A stretch of 64,000 nucleotides of DNA from JAVVHH01 sp965199585 (lineage in GTDB: Bacteria > Pseudomonadota > Alphaproteobacteria > Acetobacterales > Acetobacteraceae), in assembly GCA_965199585.1 (NCBI GenBank), contig CBDASI010000002.1, forward strand, positions 2,356,001 through 2,420,000. The letters run 5' to 3'. Positions 44,401 to 53,027 of this stretch are shown in pieces. The position numbers were made by a program, and so were the translations under genes. Under the pieces are notes generated by a model that saw only the letters and a program-made list of their open reading frames with translations, had not been told where the DNA came from and ran no database searches. The stretch's first letter is position 1. The number at the start of each line of letters is the position of its first letter.

Positions 44401-47061
44401 CACCTTGTTCGCCGAAGCTGCCTGCCGCTCGTAAGCCGCGGTCAGGCTGTCGGCCGCCGCGCGCTGCTGATCGGAGCCAGGCAGCCCGTATTTCAGCGAG
44501 GCCGTGTAGCCGGCAGTCTGCGCCGTCACCTTGGCCACGGCGTCGTAACCCAGGCCATAGGCGGCCGACAGGTTGTCCTGCCCGGCAGTCGCGATGCGCA
44601 TGGTGTCGACCTGGCGGGCCAACTCCTGCTGCTGCTGCGTGTTCAGCAGGCCGAGCGCCGCAGCGCGCTGCTCCGGAGTGAACGAGCCGCCCGAACTGCG
44701 CTCAATGTCGGCCATCTGCTGGCGAAGCTGAACGATGCGCTGCTCACCCTCGGTCAGCCCGGCATTGGCGGCAACCTGATCCTGCAAGCCGCGGAGGAAC
44801 TGCTGCTGCGGGTCGAGGCGGTTGCGCTCGGCCGCGAGAAGCTCCTGCGTCTTCTGCTTCAGACCGTCAGCTTGTGCCGTCGCTTGCTTGAAAGCATCGG
44901 ACGATGTGTCGCCGTTGGCCTTCAGTGCCTCGATCTGGCTGTTGACTAGCTGGAGTTCCTTGGCGGTCTTCTCCAGGTCCGCGGCGTTGCCCAGGGAGCT
45001 GACCGCACGGGTACCGGCCGTGTCCGCGCCGATGCTGTCCGAGAGGCGGCGATTGTCGGCCGCGAGGGATGCGTTGGCCGCCGAGGTCGCCCCCTGATGG
45101 TCCTTGCGGTCGTCGACGGCGTTGGCCGCCCCGAACGCCGAGCCGGTGACGTTCTGAACGTATTTCGCCGTCTCGTCGGGCAGGCTCGCCTTGCCGGCGA
45201 GCACGTCATTGGTGCGGCCCGGGCCGGCATTGTAAGCCGCGGCGGTCAGCTGCTCGTTGCCGTTGTAGCTCTTGCTCAGCTGCGCGAGGTAGCGCAGGCC
45301 GAGCAGGATGTTGTCGTCGAGCTTGGTGGGGTCGAGGCTGCCGGTCGGGTTGATCGATTTGTCGGCCGCGGTGGCGGGCATGAGCTGGCTGAGGCCGATC
45401 GCGCCCGCTGGCGACGTCAGCACGCTGCCATTGGCCGCGTATTGACCAGGGCTCTTCTCGCCCCGCCCGATGATCCGCGTGAAAAAATCCGCCGTCTCGG
45501 GTGAGATGCCGTTGGCTTCGGCGACGCGGTAGATGTCGTTGCTGGCGCCGTTCGGCAGCGTGATCCCGGTCGGCGCCTTGCCCGTGTTCTGGTCGATCAG
45601 CGGCGCGGTGAATGCCGAGACCACCTTCGACCCATTCCGCCGGATGAAGTCGGCGACGTCGTTCAGCTCCTTTACGACGGACGTGACGTCTTTGATCGTT
45701 GCGGCGATCTGGTCGTTGATAAAGGTGCCGAGCGTGTTGCCGAACGACTTCCCGCCGGTTTCGGCCCCGGTGAACGCCTGCTGCAGCTCACGCAACGCCT
45801 TCGATAGCGCGCTCTCGTCGGTGGCTGCGCCCCTGCTGCTTTGGCTCAGCGCATCCCGAACGATCTTCTGAGCTTCGCCGGCGCGGCCGGCGCGCTCGAG
45901 CAGCGTGACGTTGGTCACCAGAGCGTTATTGAACGCCGGCAACCCTTCGCTGGCGAATTTGGCCGCAGCGGCAGCCGGATCGTTGATGGCGTCTCGCAGC
46001 CGGGCGGCGGCCGTCGGGATGTCGGTGTTCCATACCCGCGCCAAGTCGACCGACATCCGCGTCAGCTGCAGGATGTCGTCGGTGGTGCCTGAGAAATACT
46101 TCGCCGCGCCGATTGTCTGCGCGGCCACCCGGGCGTCTGGCAGCGAGATGGTCGCTGTTGCCGCGGCTTTCTTCGCAGCGAGATCGATCGAGTCTGTCAG
46201 GCCGACGTAGTCGTCTCGGGTCGCGCGCAACTGCTGGCGCAGATCGCCGAGTCGGGTGGACTCATGCTCGGCGGTAGCGCCCAGGATGGTAATGGCGCCC
46301 GCGGCAGCCGCCGCACCGGTGACCAGCAGGCCCATCGGACTCAGAACGGCCCCGATGGCGATCTTCGCGGCCGAGCCGAACGCACCGATCCCCTGGCCGG
46401 ATGCCTGGAGTTGCTGAACGACCTGGCTGCCCTGCTGGATTAAGGGGCGAAGTAGACCGCCGCCGCTGGTGACCTGGACAAAGAAGTCCTGGCTCTGCAG
46501 CGCCAGCGCGTTGAGCGCCATCTGGCCGCCCTTGAGCGACTTGGCCGCTGCGTCTCCGTCCGTGTTGACCTTCTTCAGCGCTGCCGACGCGGCGACCATT
46601 GGCGCGTTGGCTTGAGCATACGAGGCTGTCAGTCGATCGCGCGCCGCTGCAGCCTCGGTCGCACTGATTGCCCCAATCTTCTCGGCGTTGGTGATCTCGT
46701 CGAGCGTGGACTCATACTGCTTCGACGCCGCGAAAAGTGGGTTGAACTTGGCTCGCACCGCATCCATCGATGCGGCATAGGCAGCGATGTCAGCTGCACG
46801 AGCTTTGTAATCGGTCTGCGATCCGATGCCGGCGAACGCCGCGGTCTGAGCTTGTGCGGTGGCGGCGACCGCCTGCTGCTGGGCCTGAGTGATGCGCTGT
46901 AGGGCCTGCACGACGGACCCGGTGTCCTGAGCGCCGAGACGCTCCAGGCCGGCGCGAAGCTTGTCGAAGGCCGCACTGCCGGTGTTGCCGGTTTCCTCGA
47001 GTTGCTGCTTCAGCTGCAGCGCCCCGTCGAGGTTCAGCTTGATCGAGATCGAGCCAGCCAT
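41494..47061 (-). CDS. Tail length tape-measure protein with embedded lytic transglycosylase
   Basis: 1855 residues, the largest gene in the window. The N terminus (MAGSISIKLNLDGALQLKQQ) and long helical segments fit prophage tail tape-measure proteins. Residues ~505-645 hold an SLT domain: ISPETADFFTRIIGRGEKSP with a candidate catalytic Glu, GAIGLSQLMPATA and LTAAAYNAGPG. A Gly/Ala zipper (~1220-1250, AIGSIIPGIGTAVGAAVGA) probably enters the host membrane. Residues ~1500-1855 are coiled coil. By the usual scaling such a protein would set a tail of some 250-280 nm. No tube, sheath or baseplate genes accompany it. Confidence 0.93.
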   Translation of the reverse strand: MAGSISIKLNLDGALQLKQQLEETGNTGSAAFDKLRAGLERLGAQDTGSVVQALQRITQAQQQAVAATAQAQTAAFAGIGSQTDYKARAADIAAYAASMDAVRAKFNPLFAASKQYESTLDEITNAEKIGAISATEAAAARDRLTASYAQANAPMVAASAALKKVNTDGDAAAKSLKGGQMALNALALQSQDFFVQVTSGGGLLRPLIQQGSQVVQQLQASGQGIGAFGSAAKIAIGAVLSPMGLLVTGAAAAAGAITILGATAEHESTRLGDLRQQLRATRDDYVGLTDSIDLAAKKAAATATISLPDARVAAQTIGAAKYFSGTTDDILQLTRMSVDLARVWNTDIPTAAARLRDAINDPAAAAAKFASEGLPAFNNALVTNVTLLERAGRAGEAQKIVRDALSQSSRGAATDESALSKALRELQQAFTGAETGGKSFGNTLGTFINDQIAATIKDVTSVVKELNDVADFIRRNGSKVVSAFTAPLIDQNTGKAPTGITLPNGASNDIYRVAEANGISPETADFFTRIIGRGEKSPGQYAANGSVLTSPAGAIGLSQLMPATAADKSINPTGSLDPTKLDDNILLGLRYLAQLSKSYNGNEQLTAAAYNAGPGRTNDVLAGKASLPDETAKYVQNVTGSAFGAANAVDDRKDHQGATSAANASLAADNRRLSDSIGADTAGTRAVSSLGNAADLEKTAKELQLVNSQIEALKANGDTSSDAFKQATAQADGLKQKTQELLAAERNRLDPQQQFLRGLQDQVAANAGLTEGEQRIVQLRQQMADIERSSGGSFTPEQRAAALGLLNTQQQQELARQVDTMRIATAGQDNLSAAYGLGYDAVAKVTAQTAGYTASLKYGLPGSDQQRAAADSLTAAYERQAASANKVAVAQATRQNSDQLTYIDAETKSLGMNDNARTAYLAHLQAEQFLLSKNIDLTSAQGQAYLASVDKISAASAALKGQEASLNELTGFFDNTFSTISDSIVSAFATGEQSAVKFKDVAASVVKAVEAEFIKLALINPLKDLLLGSTSPNLLSVGGIIGGLLGNTSSTSIGSSAPSTGAVSAVGALGATAAVSQTSQASAVGSVAAAGAESILGRLTGGSITNLTSLGSYIVGGVTSALGNTAAATNIALAGEAGVAGAATAPVGFAVANLGQGASGVATASEVGAAAAANAAGASNATAGVISQAAGKVADALPYIGTAITIISDLATGNYRGAGLVAGGAATGAAIGSIIPGIGTAVGAAVGATIGGLIDAFLPNHPKHPFEDVELNVAGGRLATGKSDGQLADVQGLVAGTQKYVDNINNYLDSVGVKIATADGNIGRIGQGITGLAQTLDPSTTFNRLDFTNATPDDRSNFSIAKGALDGMKFDTPQALADELGKIAGFADAASTLGIQLASVGRDVTNIAVASVSGANAKTTTTVQDASGLSVTFLSDLRTALNADLPKQSYADTAALDAEMQKVSDFLTGSLPSLLTPIKVTQSTIQDQYNAIRRQYDGAEQQSKAYGLNNDGVLNDAMNRALAIFMEPTTRALNTAAAAVAGRFANLALGTSGSGAAANNNLMYTQANERAAFDDSWRQAWGDSVTASDAYKSALQQLISTQNLEAEATRQQMQLQQEQAVASLAASEADFAKRAGMDSLAQQLSAYDTKAQVETDTFIASWRAYYGEYSATGEDFQNQMIALYKAHYTERLQIESDYATTSNAALKTAQGSVTSLFGSIKDYALKLQTGSQSALSPTAQYDLAKSQFQAVAGAAQAGDATSASQLTTYADALLTTSRAMFDTGIGYANDYNSVIDAIQGISTATDSLTQSFITQNTQSQTDQLVQTLQGNATSLQNEITALRREVQGLTRQMAS

Positions 47062-47114
47062 TTACGAAGCGGCTCCGTTCCGACTATCGCGCAAATTGGC
47101 CGGGCCCGGCTGCA

Positions 47115-47663
47115 TCAGCAGCGACCGCCTTGGCCCACGCGGGCGGCAGCGGCGGCGTTGTTGCGGTCGTGGATCGCCCGGGCATTCAAGATTGGACCTG
47201 CGCTGGTCTGGATCATGGCCGGCGTCGGTGCGGCGGTGGTGGCGGCTGCAGCTTTCAGGCTGGTCGGCCGGGCATTCATCCGTGCGTAGATCGCCGTTCC
47301 GCTGAGCATCGCGCTGACCGGCGCGGCGGCGGAGGCTGCGGGCGGAGCGGCCTGCGCTCCGGTGTCGACGGCCGGCGGCGAGGACCGCTCCTCAAGTGCC
47401 GAGACGCGCCCTTCGAGATCTCGGAGCTGTGCATCGTGCGCGTCGAGGCGGGCGCCGGTGTCGGGCGCGGTGTTCGGCGCGGCCGGCGCGGGACTGGTCG
47501 AGTTCGGCGCGATGTCGGTCGCCGTCATGCGTCCGCCACCGCCGAAGGCATCACCGAACGCCGCGGCGCGAGCGATCATCGTGTCGATGGTGGCCAGGCG
47601 ATCGGCGGACGGGCGGCTGAACCTGGCGCCCGCCGGCGCGGTGCGAGTGCTCATAATGGTCAT
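47115..47663 (-). CDS. Hypothetical phage protein, Ala/Pro-rich with coiled coil
   Basis: 182 residues. Two low-complexity Pro/Ala regions flank a short heptad segment (LDAHDAQLRDLEGRVSALEE). The start overlaps the previous stop by ATGA. Its place just before the tape measure is where tail assembly chaperones or minor tail proteins sit, but sequence gives no support for either. Confidence 0.55.
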   Translation of the reverse strand: MTIMSTRTAPAGARFSRPSADRLATIDTMIARAAAFGDAFGGGGRMTATDIAPNSTSPAPAAPNTAPDTGARLDAHDAQLRDLEGRVSALEERSSPPAVDTGAQAAPPAASAAAPVSAMLSGTAIYARMNARPTSLKAAAATTAAPTPAMIQTSAGPILNARAIHDRNNAAAAARVGQGGRC

Positions 47664-47890
47664 GCGGCCTTCCTCTCGGTCTGATGCCGGCGAGCACGCG
47701 CTGCAGCCCGGCGCTCGTGGCGTTCGGTGGACTGGCGAAGATAGGCCCGGTACGCCAGTTCATCGGCCAGACGGATCGCCTGCGCTGTCGACAACACGAC
47801 GCCTCCTGCTGGCAGAGTGAGGCGGAGGTCAGGGGAGATGGTGACGGGAGGCATCTTCATGGGGGCACTATCCCCTAGTCGCTTGGCCAT
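47660..47890 (-). CDS. Small hypothetical phage protein
   Basis: 76 residues ending in a basic helix (RHERRAAARARRHQTERKA); the middle is VVLSTAQAIRLADELAYRAY. Overlaps both neighbours by a few bases, in keeping with dense phage operon packing. No family recognised. Confidence 0.5.
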   Translation of the reverse strand: MAKRLGDSAPMKMPPVTISPDLRLTLPAGGVVLSTAQAIRLADELAYRAYLRQSTERHERRAAARARRHQTERKAA

Positions 47891-48383
47891 CTGAGCACGG
47901 ACATTTGGGACAGGGGGTCAGATGGCCACGCGCCAGAATGCGGCGTAGTTGCCGCGCTCCCGGCATGCCCTGCCCGGTGGCCAGCACGGCCGCCATCATC
48001 GCTGCCGGACCATCGACCCGACCCGGTGCCGGGCGGCCCGCGCGGGAAGATGCTCGAGCCGCCAGCGATGAGATTGCGCTCGCCGCCTCGGCGCCGCCGA
48101 GGTCTGGGAAATGCTTGGCGCGCAGCTCGAGCAGCAGTTCGTCCCGGCGTTCGCGGGCGTCGCTGTTCCACCACGCGTGCAGTCCACGCCGGCCAAGGCC
48201 GAGGGCTTGCTCCAAGCTGACCGAGCCATCGGCCTTGGCCGCCGCCTCAAACTTCTGGACCGAGGTTAGAAACCACGCGCGATCCTGTGGCGTCGGCTGA
48301 CGCTCCGCCTTCAGCGCGGCGACAAGGCGGCGAAGCCGAGCGATCGGCCGGCAGTCCGAATGCTCCTCGCCCGGCGCCTTCAT
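47868..48383 (-). CDS. Hypothetical phage protein
   Basis: 171 residues. The N-terminal half is helical (LRRLVAALKAERQPTPQDRA, VSLEQALGLGRRGLHAWW), and the C-terminal end has a CPKCPC motif that may bind a metal. The start overlaps the small-terminase stop by ATGA, which places it in the packaging/structural section. Confidence 0.55.
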   Translation of the reverse strand: MKAPGEEHSDCRPIARLRRLVAALKAERQPTPQDRAWFLTSVQKFEAAAKADGSVSLEQALGLGRRGLHAWWNSDARERRDELLLELRAKHFPDLGGAEAASAISSLAARASSRAGRPAPGRVDGPAAMMAAVLATGQGMPGARQLRRILARGHLTPCPKCPCSDGQATRG

Positions 48384-48829
48384 CTCAACTTCGCCCGCTC
48401 GCCGGAGAGATCGATCAGCGCGGCCTCGATCGCGTCGGCAACTCGCTTTCGGCTCGGATGATCGGTCGGGAACGCCTTCACCGGGACTCGGGCCAGGTGG
48501 CGCTTCGTCACCTCGATCATCCCCATGACCGCCTGCCCAATCTCGGCAAGCGGCACCAGCTCGCGGCGCATCGCCGCGTTCTTCATTGCGATCTGATCGG
48601 CCTGTTCGCTGGCCAGGCGCGCCTTTTCGGTGTCGAGATCGGGGCGCGCGTCGCTCGACTGGGGCTTGACCGCCAATGCCGCAACGCCAGCCCTGAGCAC
48701 CGCATGCAGATCGATGCGGCCGTCCTCGGTGGTTGGCAGCCGGCCGTCTTGTCGGCGGCCAGCCACGACGCGCTCCGTCACGCCGAGGGCTTTCGCCAGT
48801 TCGCCAGACGTCGCCGTCAATTGGATCAT
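48380..48829 (-). CDS. Small terminase subunit, Nu1-like
   Basis: 149 residues starting at the ATG preceded by AGGTGAC; an upstream ATG at 48886 lacks family residues. The N-terminal winged HTH is TATSGELAKALGVTERVVAG, then DLDTEKARLASEQADQIAMK and RELVPLAEIGQAVMGMIEVT, which match the Nu1/TerS group. TerS picks the packaging site on phage DNA. Its large subunit partner is absent, so here it may redirect a helper phage's terminase, as in PICIs. Confidence 0.8.
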   Translation of the reverse strand: MIQLTATSGELAKALGVTERVVAGRRQDGRLPTTEDGRIDLHAVLRAGVAALAVKPQSSDARPDLDTEKARLASEQADQIAMKNAAMRRELVPLAEIGQAVMGMIEVTKRHLARVPVKAFPTDHPSRKRVADAIEAALIDLSGERAKLR

Positions 48830-49074
48830 GATGTCACCTATGGAATGCTCGTAGCAGGACAGATGTTGGGCCCCAGCCACCCTCATTGCTGGCAGATCCC
48901 CAGGGGCCCCGTGGACGCATAGCGAAGGCTGAAGTCATGCGTTAGACACAAGGGTTTGCCGGGCGGCGACGCGCACACTTTCTGTGCGCGCACACCTTTT
49001 GCACCCCAGCGACTAGGCTGCTGATGCGCCATGGCCACCCTCTTTCCGCCGCCGCTCATGGGGGCCCCCAGCTC

Positions 49075-49311
49075 TCAGCCCGTGACGCCGGACGCCGGCA
49101 TGTCGCTCGCGATGAGGCCGAAGTCGTCGAGGCTGAGGGACATTGTGGCGTCCCCCGCCGAAGCCGCGAACCGGGCCAGGTCGCCTGACCCATGCAGTGC
49201 GCCAGGTGACACAGTGCCGATACCGTTCTCGTCGGCCTCGGCGCGCAAGCGGGTATGGACAGCCAGCGCCGCGGCATGAACGACGGGCGCAGGAAATGGG
49301 GCATGCGTCAT
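49075..49311 (-). CDS. Small hypothetical phage protein
   Basis: 78 residues from the ATG after GGAGA. HAAALAVHTRLRAEADENG is followed by an acidic C terminus (LSLDDFGLIASDMPASGVTG). No family recognised. The 245 bases between it and the terminase gene contain a hairpin (CGCGCACA/TGTGCGCG at 48970-48990) but no gene. Confidence 0.5.
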   Translation of the reverse strand: MTHAPFPAPVVHAAALAVHTRLRAEADENGIGTVSPGALHGSGDLARFAASAGDATMSLSLDDFGLIASDMPASGVTG

Positions 49312-49336
49312 TGTTGGTCTCCAGTGATGCGGGTGA

Positions 49337-49942
49337 TCAGAAGGCGCCGGGCTGCTGCGGATTGCCGATGCGCGCGATGCCGGCCGGATCGTCGGAGTTG
49401 AGTGCCGAACCGACGTCGTATTGCCAATTGCCGGGATCATTGGGGTGAACCGCAGGGTGTGCGAACGTCACCCCCGGATACCGCTCTGCGGCGATGCGCG
49501 TCGCGTTCTGCCACCGCCAGGTCGCGCTGCCGACATCGTCCGATAGCTTGATCCCCTCCGCGAACTCGGACGCGAGACGCTCGCGCCGGGCAAGCCACCA
49601 CTCGGCGCGGACACGAAGCGCTTCCTCGACCTCGACCCGGGCGGCTTCGGCTGCTGCCATGGTCTCGCGTTCGGTCGCCTCTTTCAGGCGCTGCTCTAGC
49701 TGGCGCTTGATCGTTGCCACGCGCTCGGCGGGCTCGCGCGCTGCTGCCAAGGTCGCCTCTGCTGCCTTCAACGCCGATGGTGTGCCGTCCAACAACAGCG
49801 CATCCCGCTGTTCCAGTGCCTGCTGCAGCATGGCCGCCTGCTGGGCGTCGGCTGCCACGGCGCGGGCCAGTGCGTCGCTGATACCGGCGGCCGTCTGTTC
49901 CGTCGGCCGTAGCGTGAAGATGTCGAAAATACCCATGGTCAT
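49337..49942 (-). CDS. Hypothetical phage protein with long coiled coil
   Basis: 201 residues. Residues ~30-125 are nearly continuous heptad-like helix (AMLQQALEQRDALLLDG, IKRQLEQRLKEATERETMAA). The C-terminal ~60 residues look folded (VGSATWRWQNATRIAAERYP). Such helical proteins act as scaffolds or spacers, but no assignment is made. An ATG 6 bases downstream is an alternative start. Confidence 0.6.
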   Translation of the reverse strand: MTMGIFDIFTLRPTEQTAAGISDALARAVAADAQQAAMLQQALEQRDALLLDGTPSALKAAEATLAAAREPAERVATIKRQLEQRLKEATERETMAAAEAARVEVEEALRVRAEWWLARRERLASEFAEGIKLSDDVGSATWRWQNATRIAAERYPGVTFAHPAVHPNDPGNWQYDVGSALNSDDPAGIARIGNPQQPGAF

Positions 49943-50002
49943 GTTCTCCTCCCGCTGATGGTCAGGCCGGGCCGCGGCGGGTGCGCGGGCGGCAAGCTGG
50001 TG

Positions 50003-50548
50003 TCAGGCCGCGGGCTGAGGGCGCAGGGGCGTGACGTTGGCCCCCGGCGGCATGGGCGCCTGCGGCGTGGCGGCTTTGGCAACGGTGGCGACGGCGGCGA
50101 TGGCCGCGACCGCGAGTTCGGCACCGGCAATGACAGTCGGCCCGTGCTGTTTCCACCAAGCAGAAACCTCGGCTACTGCGGCAATGGCAGTGACGCGGGG
50201 GTCAGTAATCGTCACCGGATCCGGGTTCGCCGCCTTGGCCTGCAGCTGGTCGAGCAACTCGCTGATCCGCGTGGCATGCCCCATCGCAGCGACGAGTTCG
50301 GAGAGGTTGTGCTCAAGTTGCGACGGGTGCCCTGCGAGGAGCAGGCCGGCGCGGGTTGCCTTCAGCCGATCGATCTCGGCGAGGGCGCCACGGCCGGCGA
50401 TGCCGCATCGGCAGATGGCCGCGGCCAATGCGGCCGGGGTGTCGTCAGTTGGGTAAAGGCTGGCGAGGTCGGTCACGGCATTGGCTCCGGTTTTGGGGTG
50501 ACTGGCGACTTGGCCGCGGCTGCTCTGACCGAACGCTTTGTTAACCAA
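50003..50548 (-). CDS. Hypothetical phage protein
   Basis: 181 residues if the first ATG is used; a GTG at 50476 (V T D L A S L) would give 157 and avoids a weak N terminus. Mid-part helices (RGALAEIDRLKATRAGLLLA, LEHNLSELVAAMGHATRISE) are followed by an Ala-rich hydrophobic stretch. It is divergent from two tiny plus-strand genes. Confidence 0.5.
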   Translation of the reverse strand: MVNKAFGQSSRGQVASHPKTGANAVTDLASLYPTDDTPAALAAAICRCGIAGRGALAEIDRLKATRAGLLLAGHPSQLEHNLSELVAAMGHATRISELLDQLQAKAANPDPVTITDPRVTAIAAVAEVSAWWKQHGPTVIAGAELAVAAIAAVATVAKAATPQAPMPPGANVTPLRPQPAA

Positions 50549-50586
50549 TGGCTGACATCATCAAGGCCGCCATTGGAGTGAGACGA

Positions 50587-50724
50587 ATGTCCGATAAGCC
50601 GACCGACGAGACCGCCCAGGCTCCCACCCGACACATCGCGGATGAGGCGCTGCGCGAGTTGGAAGCTCTGGCGGCTGCTTGGAGCGAGCGGCAACGCACG
50701 CGGTTGAAGACGGGTCGTAGCTGA
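50587..50724 (+). CDS. 45-residue protein on the opposite strand of the phage operon
   Basis: ATG after GGAG at good spacing, then MSDKPTDETAQAPTRHIADE and a charged helix (ALRELEALAAAWSERQ). Helical, soluble, no family. It and the next small gene are the only plus-strand genes inside the leftward operon, so they may be regulatory. Confidence 0.5.
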   Translation: MSDKPTDETAQAPTRHIADEALRELEALAAAWSERQRTRLKTGRS

Positions 50725-50733
50725 GCCAAGGCC

Positions 50734-50898
50734 ATGACCGACGCTACTGGTGACGTCACGCTGACAAGCTGCGACCCAAATGCGTCCGCCAGCCAAGTTG
50801 CCGACGCGACCTTGAAGCGGGCGGAAGCGCCCGTGAGCTCCGAGCAGGTGGACACTACCACGCCGGACCCGTGCCGCTTGGTCGACGGGTTCGCATAG
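50734..50898 (+). CDS. 54-residue hypothetical protein
   Basis: ATG 9 bases after the preceding stop. Mostly polar (TDATGDVTLTSCDPNASASQ), no hydrophobic segment. The last base of its stop is the first base of a perfect inverted repeat. Coding status is supported only by the tight spacing and an open frame. Confidence 0.4.
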   Translation: MTDATGDVTLTSCDPNASASQVADATLKRAEAPVSSEQVDTTTPDPCRLVDGFA

Positions 50899-50995
50899 CG
50901 GGTGAAGGATGGTGAACCTTCCTCCGGTTATCCCTGTTACGCGCGCGCACGCGTGACGGGGATATACGGGTAACCCTTCACCATCCTTCACCCGC
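50898..50995. repeat. Perfect 19-bp inverted repeat with 60-base loop, flush with two convergent stop codons
   Basis: GCGGGTGAAGGATGGTGAA at 50898-50916 is exactly complementary to 50977-50995. The loop includes a partly mirrored GGTTA...TAACC block around an alternating CG core. It fills the space between the stop of the small plus-strand gene and the stop of the helicase gene. Possible roles: bidirectional terminator (no T-run), replication origin for the primase/helicase beside it, or protein-binding palindrome. Confidence 0.85.
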
Positions 50996-52366
50996 CTAAT
51001 CCGCATAGGGATTTCTCGGGAGTTGAGGCTTCAGACCGATGCCTCGAAATCCAGCCCGGCCATCGTGCGGCAGTCGTTCAGCTGAGAAACCACGTGAGCT
51101 TAGCGCCTGGCTGAACCGCTTCTGCGAGCTCGGCTGCTCGCCTGACTGCTCGGCCCATGTCCGCCAGTCGCCGAACAGCACGCTCGACGGTGTGTGGAAG
51201 GTGCTCGCCGTCGTGCAGCGCTCGGCGATCCAGCCGCCCAACGCATCCTCCGCTTCGAGGTATTCCTCCGTCGCGTCGGTGACCGCTTTGGGCGGCGCCA
51301 GGCCGATATCCTGCCAATCGAGACAGCCATCGATCGCCCATCGCAGGATTCCGGGCCACTCGGCCTTCAGCCGCTCCTGCAGCGTCTTGTCGCGCTGCTC
51401 CGGTGGGATGCGGACCGAGAATGGCAGCATGTTGAACCGGCGCCGGATCGCCTCGTCGATGTTGCGCAGGCCGGGCCGGTGATTGCCGGCGATCAGCAGC
51501 TTGAACGCGGGGTGGAAAGTGAAGAAGTCCTGCCGCATGAACCGGGCGCTGATCGGGTCGCCGCCGGTAAGCGACTTGATCTTGCTCTCGGCCCAGCGTC
51601 TGCCTTCCTCGGTCTCCTGCGCCGTCACCAGTCTGGCGCCGCGAAGCATGGCGAGGTCGGTCGGGTGCCGCTCGGTCTGCGATGCCGTGAAGGTCTCGAT
51701 CGCGGCCACGCTGGAATAGTCGCCGAGGATGGCGGTCAACGTATTTAGCGCGACACCTTTGCCGTTCGCCCCGGTGCCGAACGCGAAGAACATGGCGTGC
51801 TCACGGGTGCTGCCTGTCAGGCAGTAGCCAGCAACCCGCTGGAGATAAGCCTGCAGTTCTCGGTCGGCGGCCGTAACTCGGTCGAGGAACTGCAGCCAGA
51901 GCGGGCAAGGGTCGGTGGACGGCGCGACGGCCGTCGACTTGGTCATGTAGTCGGTCGCCATTGCCGGCCGGACGTGGCCGGTTCGGAGGTCGACCGGTCC
52001 GGCAGGCGTATTGAGCAGCCAAGGATCGGTGTCCCACTGGCCGACCGTCGCGGCGTGAGCGCGATCGGCACGGGCCAGACGCTCAACGGCGGCGACCGTG
52101 CTGCCACTGGCGACCTTGGCCGCGACGCCATCCTTCTCGCACTCGGACGAGGCGGCGCGGCAGATGCGACGGACTCGGTCATAGACCCGGAGCGTGTCGT
52201 CATTCCGCCAGACGGAGCCGTCCCACTCCAGCCAGCGCCCCCATCCGGAGACATACCGCAGGCTGTTTCGGTGTTCGGCCGTGAACCGGAGCGCGAGGTT
52301 CTCATCGCTGAACTCCGCAGGGATTGCGTCGACCGTCGAGAACCCGGCGCTGCCATCGTCAGGCAT
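50996..52366 (-). CDS. SF3 helicase, phage/plasmid primase P4-type C-terminal part
   Basis: 456 residues. A D5_N-type domain (FTAEHRNSLRYVSGWGRWLE, LLNTPAGPVDLRTG) is followed by the SF3 helicase: Walker A FGTGANGKGV, and GARLVTAQETEEGRRWAES with LTGGDPISARFMRQDFFTF and LLIAGNHRPGL (the SF3 B and C motifs). It unwinds element DNA at the origin. The start overlaps the Toprim gene by 8 bases, so primase and helicase are separate but coupled polypeptides; the frame upstream to 52504 is a shadow. Confidence 0.92.
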   Translation of the reverse strand: MPDDGSAGFSTVDAIPAEFSDENLALRFTAEHRNSLRYVSGWGRWLEWDGSVWRNDDTLRVYDRVRRICRAASSECEKDGVAAKVASGSTVAAVERLARADRAHAATVGQWDTDPWLLNTPAGPVDLRTGHVRPAMATDYMTKSTAVAPSTDPCPLWLQFLDRVTAADRELQAYLQRVAGYCLTGSTREHAMFFAFGTGANGKGVALNTLTAILGDYSSVAAIETFTASQTERHPTDLAMLRGARLVTAQETEEGRRWAESKIKSLTGGDPISARFMRQDFFTFHPAFKLLIAGNHRPGLRNIDEAIRRRFNMLPFSVRIPPEQRDKTLQERLKAEWPGILRWAIDGCLDWQDIGLAPPKAVTDATEEYLEAEDALGGWIAERCTTASTFHTPSSVLFGDWRTWAEQSGEQPSSQKRFSQALSSRGFSAERLPHDGRAGFRGIGLKPQLPRNPYAD

Positions 52367-53027
52367 GGAGCGCCTCCATGCGGATCCGGTAGAGGTCGTT
52401 GAAGTCCCGGCCGCGCCCATCGGGCTGGACGATGCGGACGCTGCGCCCTTCAGCCTGCCAGCGCCGGGCGGCGCCTGCTGCAGCTCGCCGGCCGGGCCCA
52501 TCATGGTCGGCGGCGATTACGACCAAGCGCACGATCTCCGGCAGCACCATGGCGGAGCGGAGATTGCCGCACGCGATTGCCGACCAGGCCGGCAGTCCGA
52601 TCATCGCCCCGGCGCTGGCCGCGGTCTCCAAGCCTTCGGCGACCACGATCTCCGACTCGGCCGGCCCTATCCGGATCGCGCCACCCACGAAGCTGCCAAG
52701 GCTGGCCTTGACGGGGTCGACGTCGGCCTTGGTGCCGTCGAGGTTGAGATAGGTTCTGTGGATCGCGGCGATATCGCCGTTGCCGTCCCAAATCAGCGCC
52801 ACCATGGCCGGCAGCCGCCGCCCGGACGGGTGCGGGCACTCGGCGCGGTATCGGATGCTGGCATTGCGCGTGAGCCAGGACAGGCCCCGGCTGGCGAGAT
52901 ACTTGGCCACCGGCGTCCCGCGCGCGATGTCGCACATGTTCCAGAAGCCGCGGACTCGCTTGCGGGACTCGGCTGTCTCGTCGGCTGTCTTGACCCGGCC
53001 GGCGCCGATGCGCTCGTAGGCGGTCAA
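52359..53027 (-). CDS. Toprim-domain primase
   Basis: 222 residues. An N-terminal ~90-residue domain (ARGTPVAKYLASRGLSWLTR) precedes the Toprim core, with EIVVAEGLETAASAGAMIGL (the conserved Glu) and VVIAADHDGPGRRAA (DxD). The zinc-finger domain of full primases is missing, a common split in phages. With the SF3 helicase it would start element replication. Confidence 0.88.
   Translation of the reverse strand: MTAYERIGAGRVKTADETAESRKRVRGFWNMCDIARGTPVAKYLASRGLSWLTRNASIRYRAECPHPSGRRLPAMVALIWDGNGDIAAIHRTYLNLDGTKADVDPVKASLGSFVGGAIRIGPAESEIVVAEGLETAASAGAMIGLPAWSAIACGNLRSAMVLPEIVRLVVIAADHDGPGRRAAAGAARRWQAEGRSVRIVQPDGRGRDFNDLYRIRMEALHA

Noticed and set aside
41494..47061. Tape-measure gene as evidence for an intact prophage
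   Set aside because: No tube, sheath, baseplate, capsid, portal or large terminase genes are present between attL and attR.
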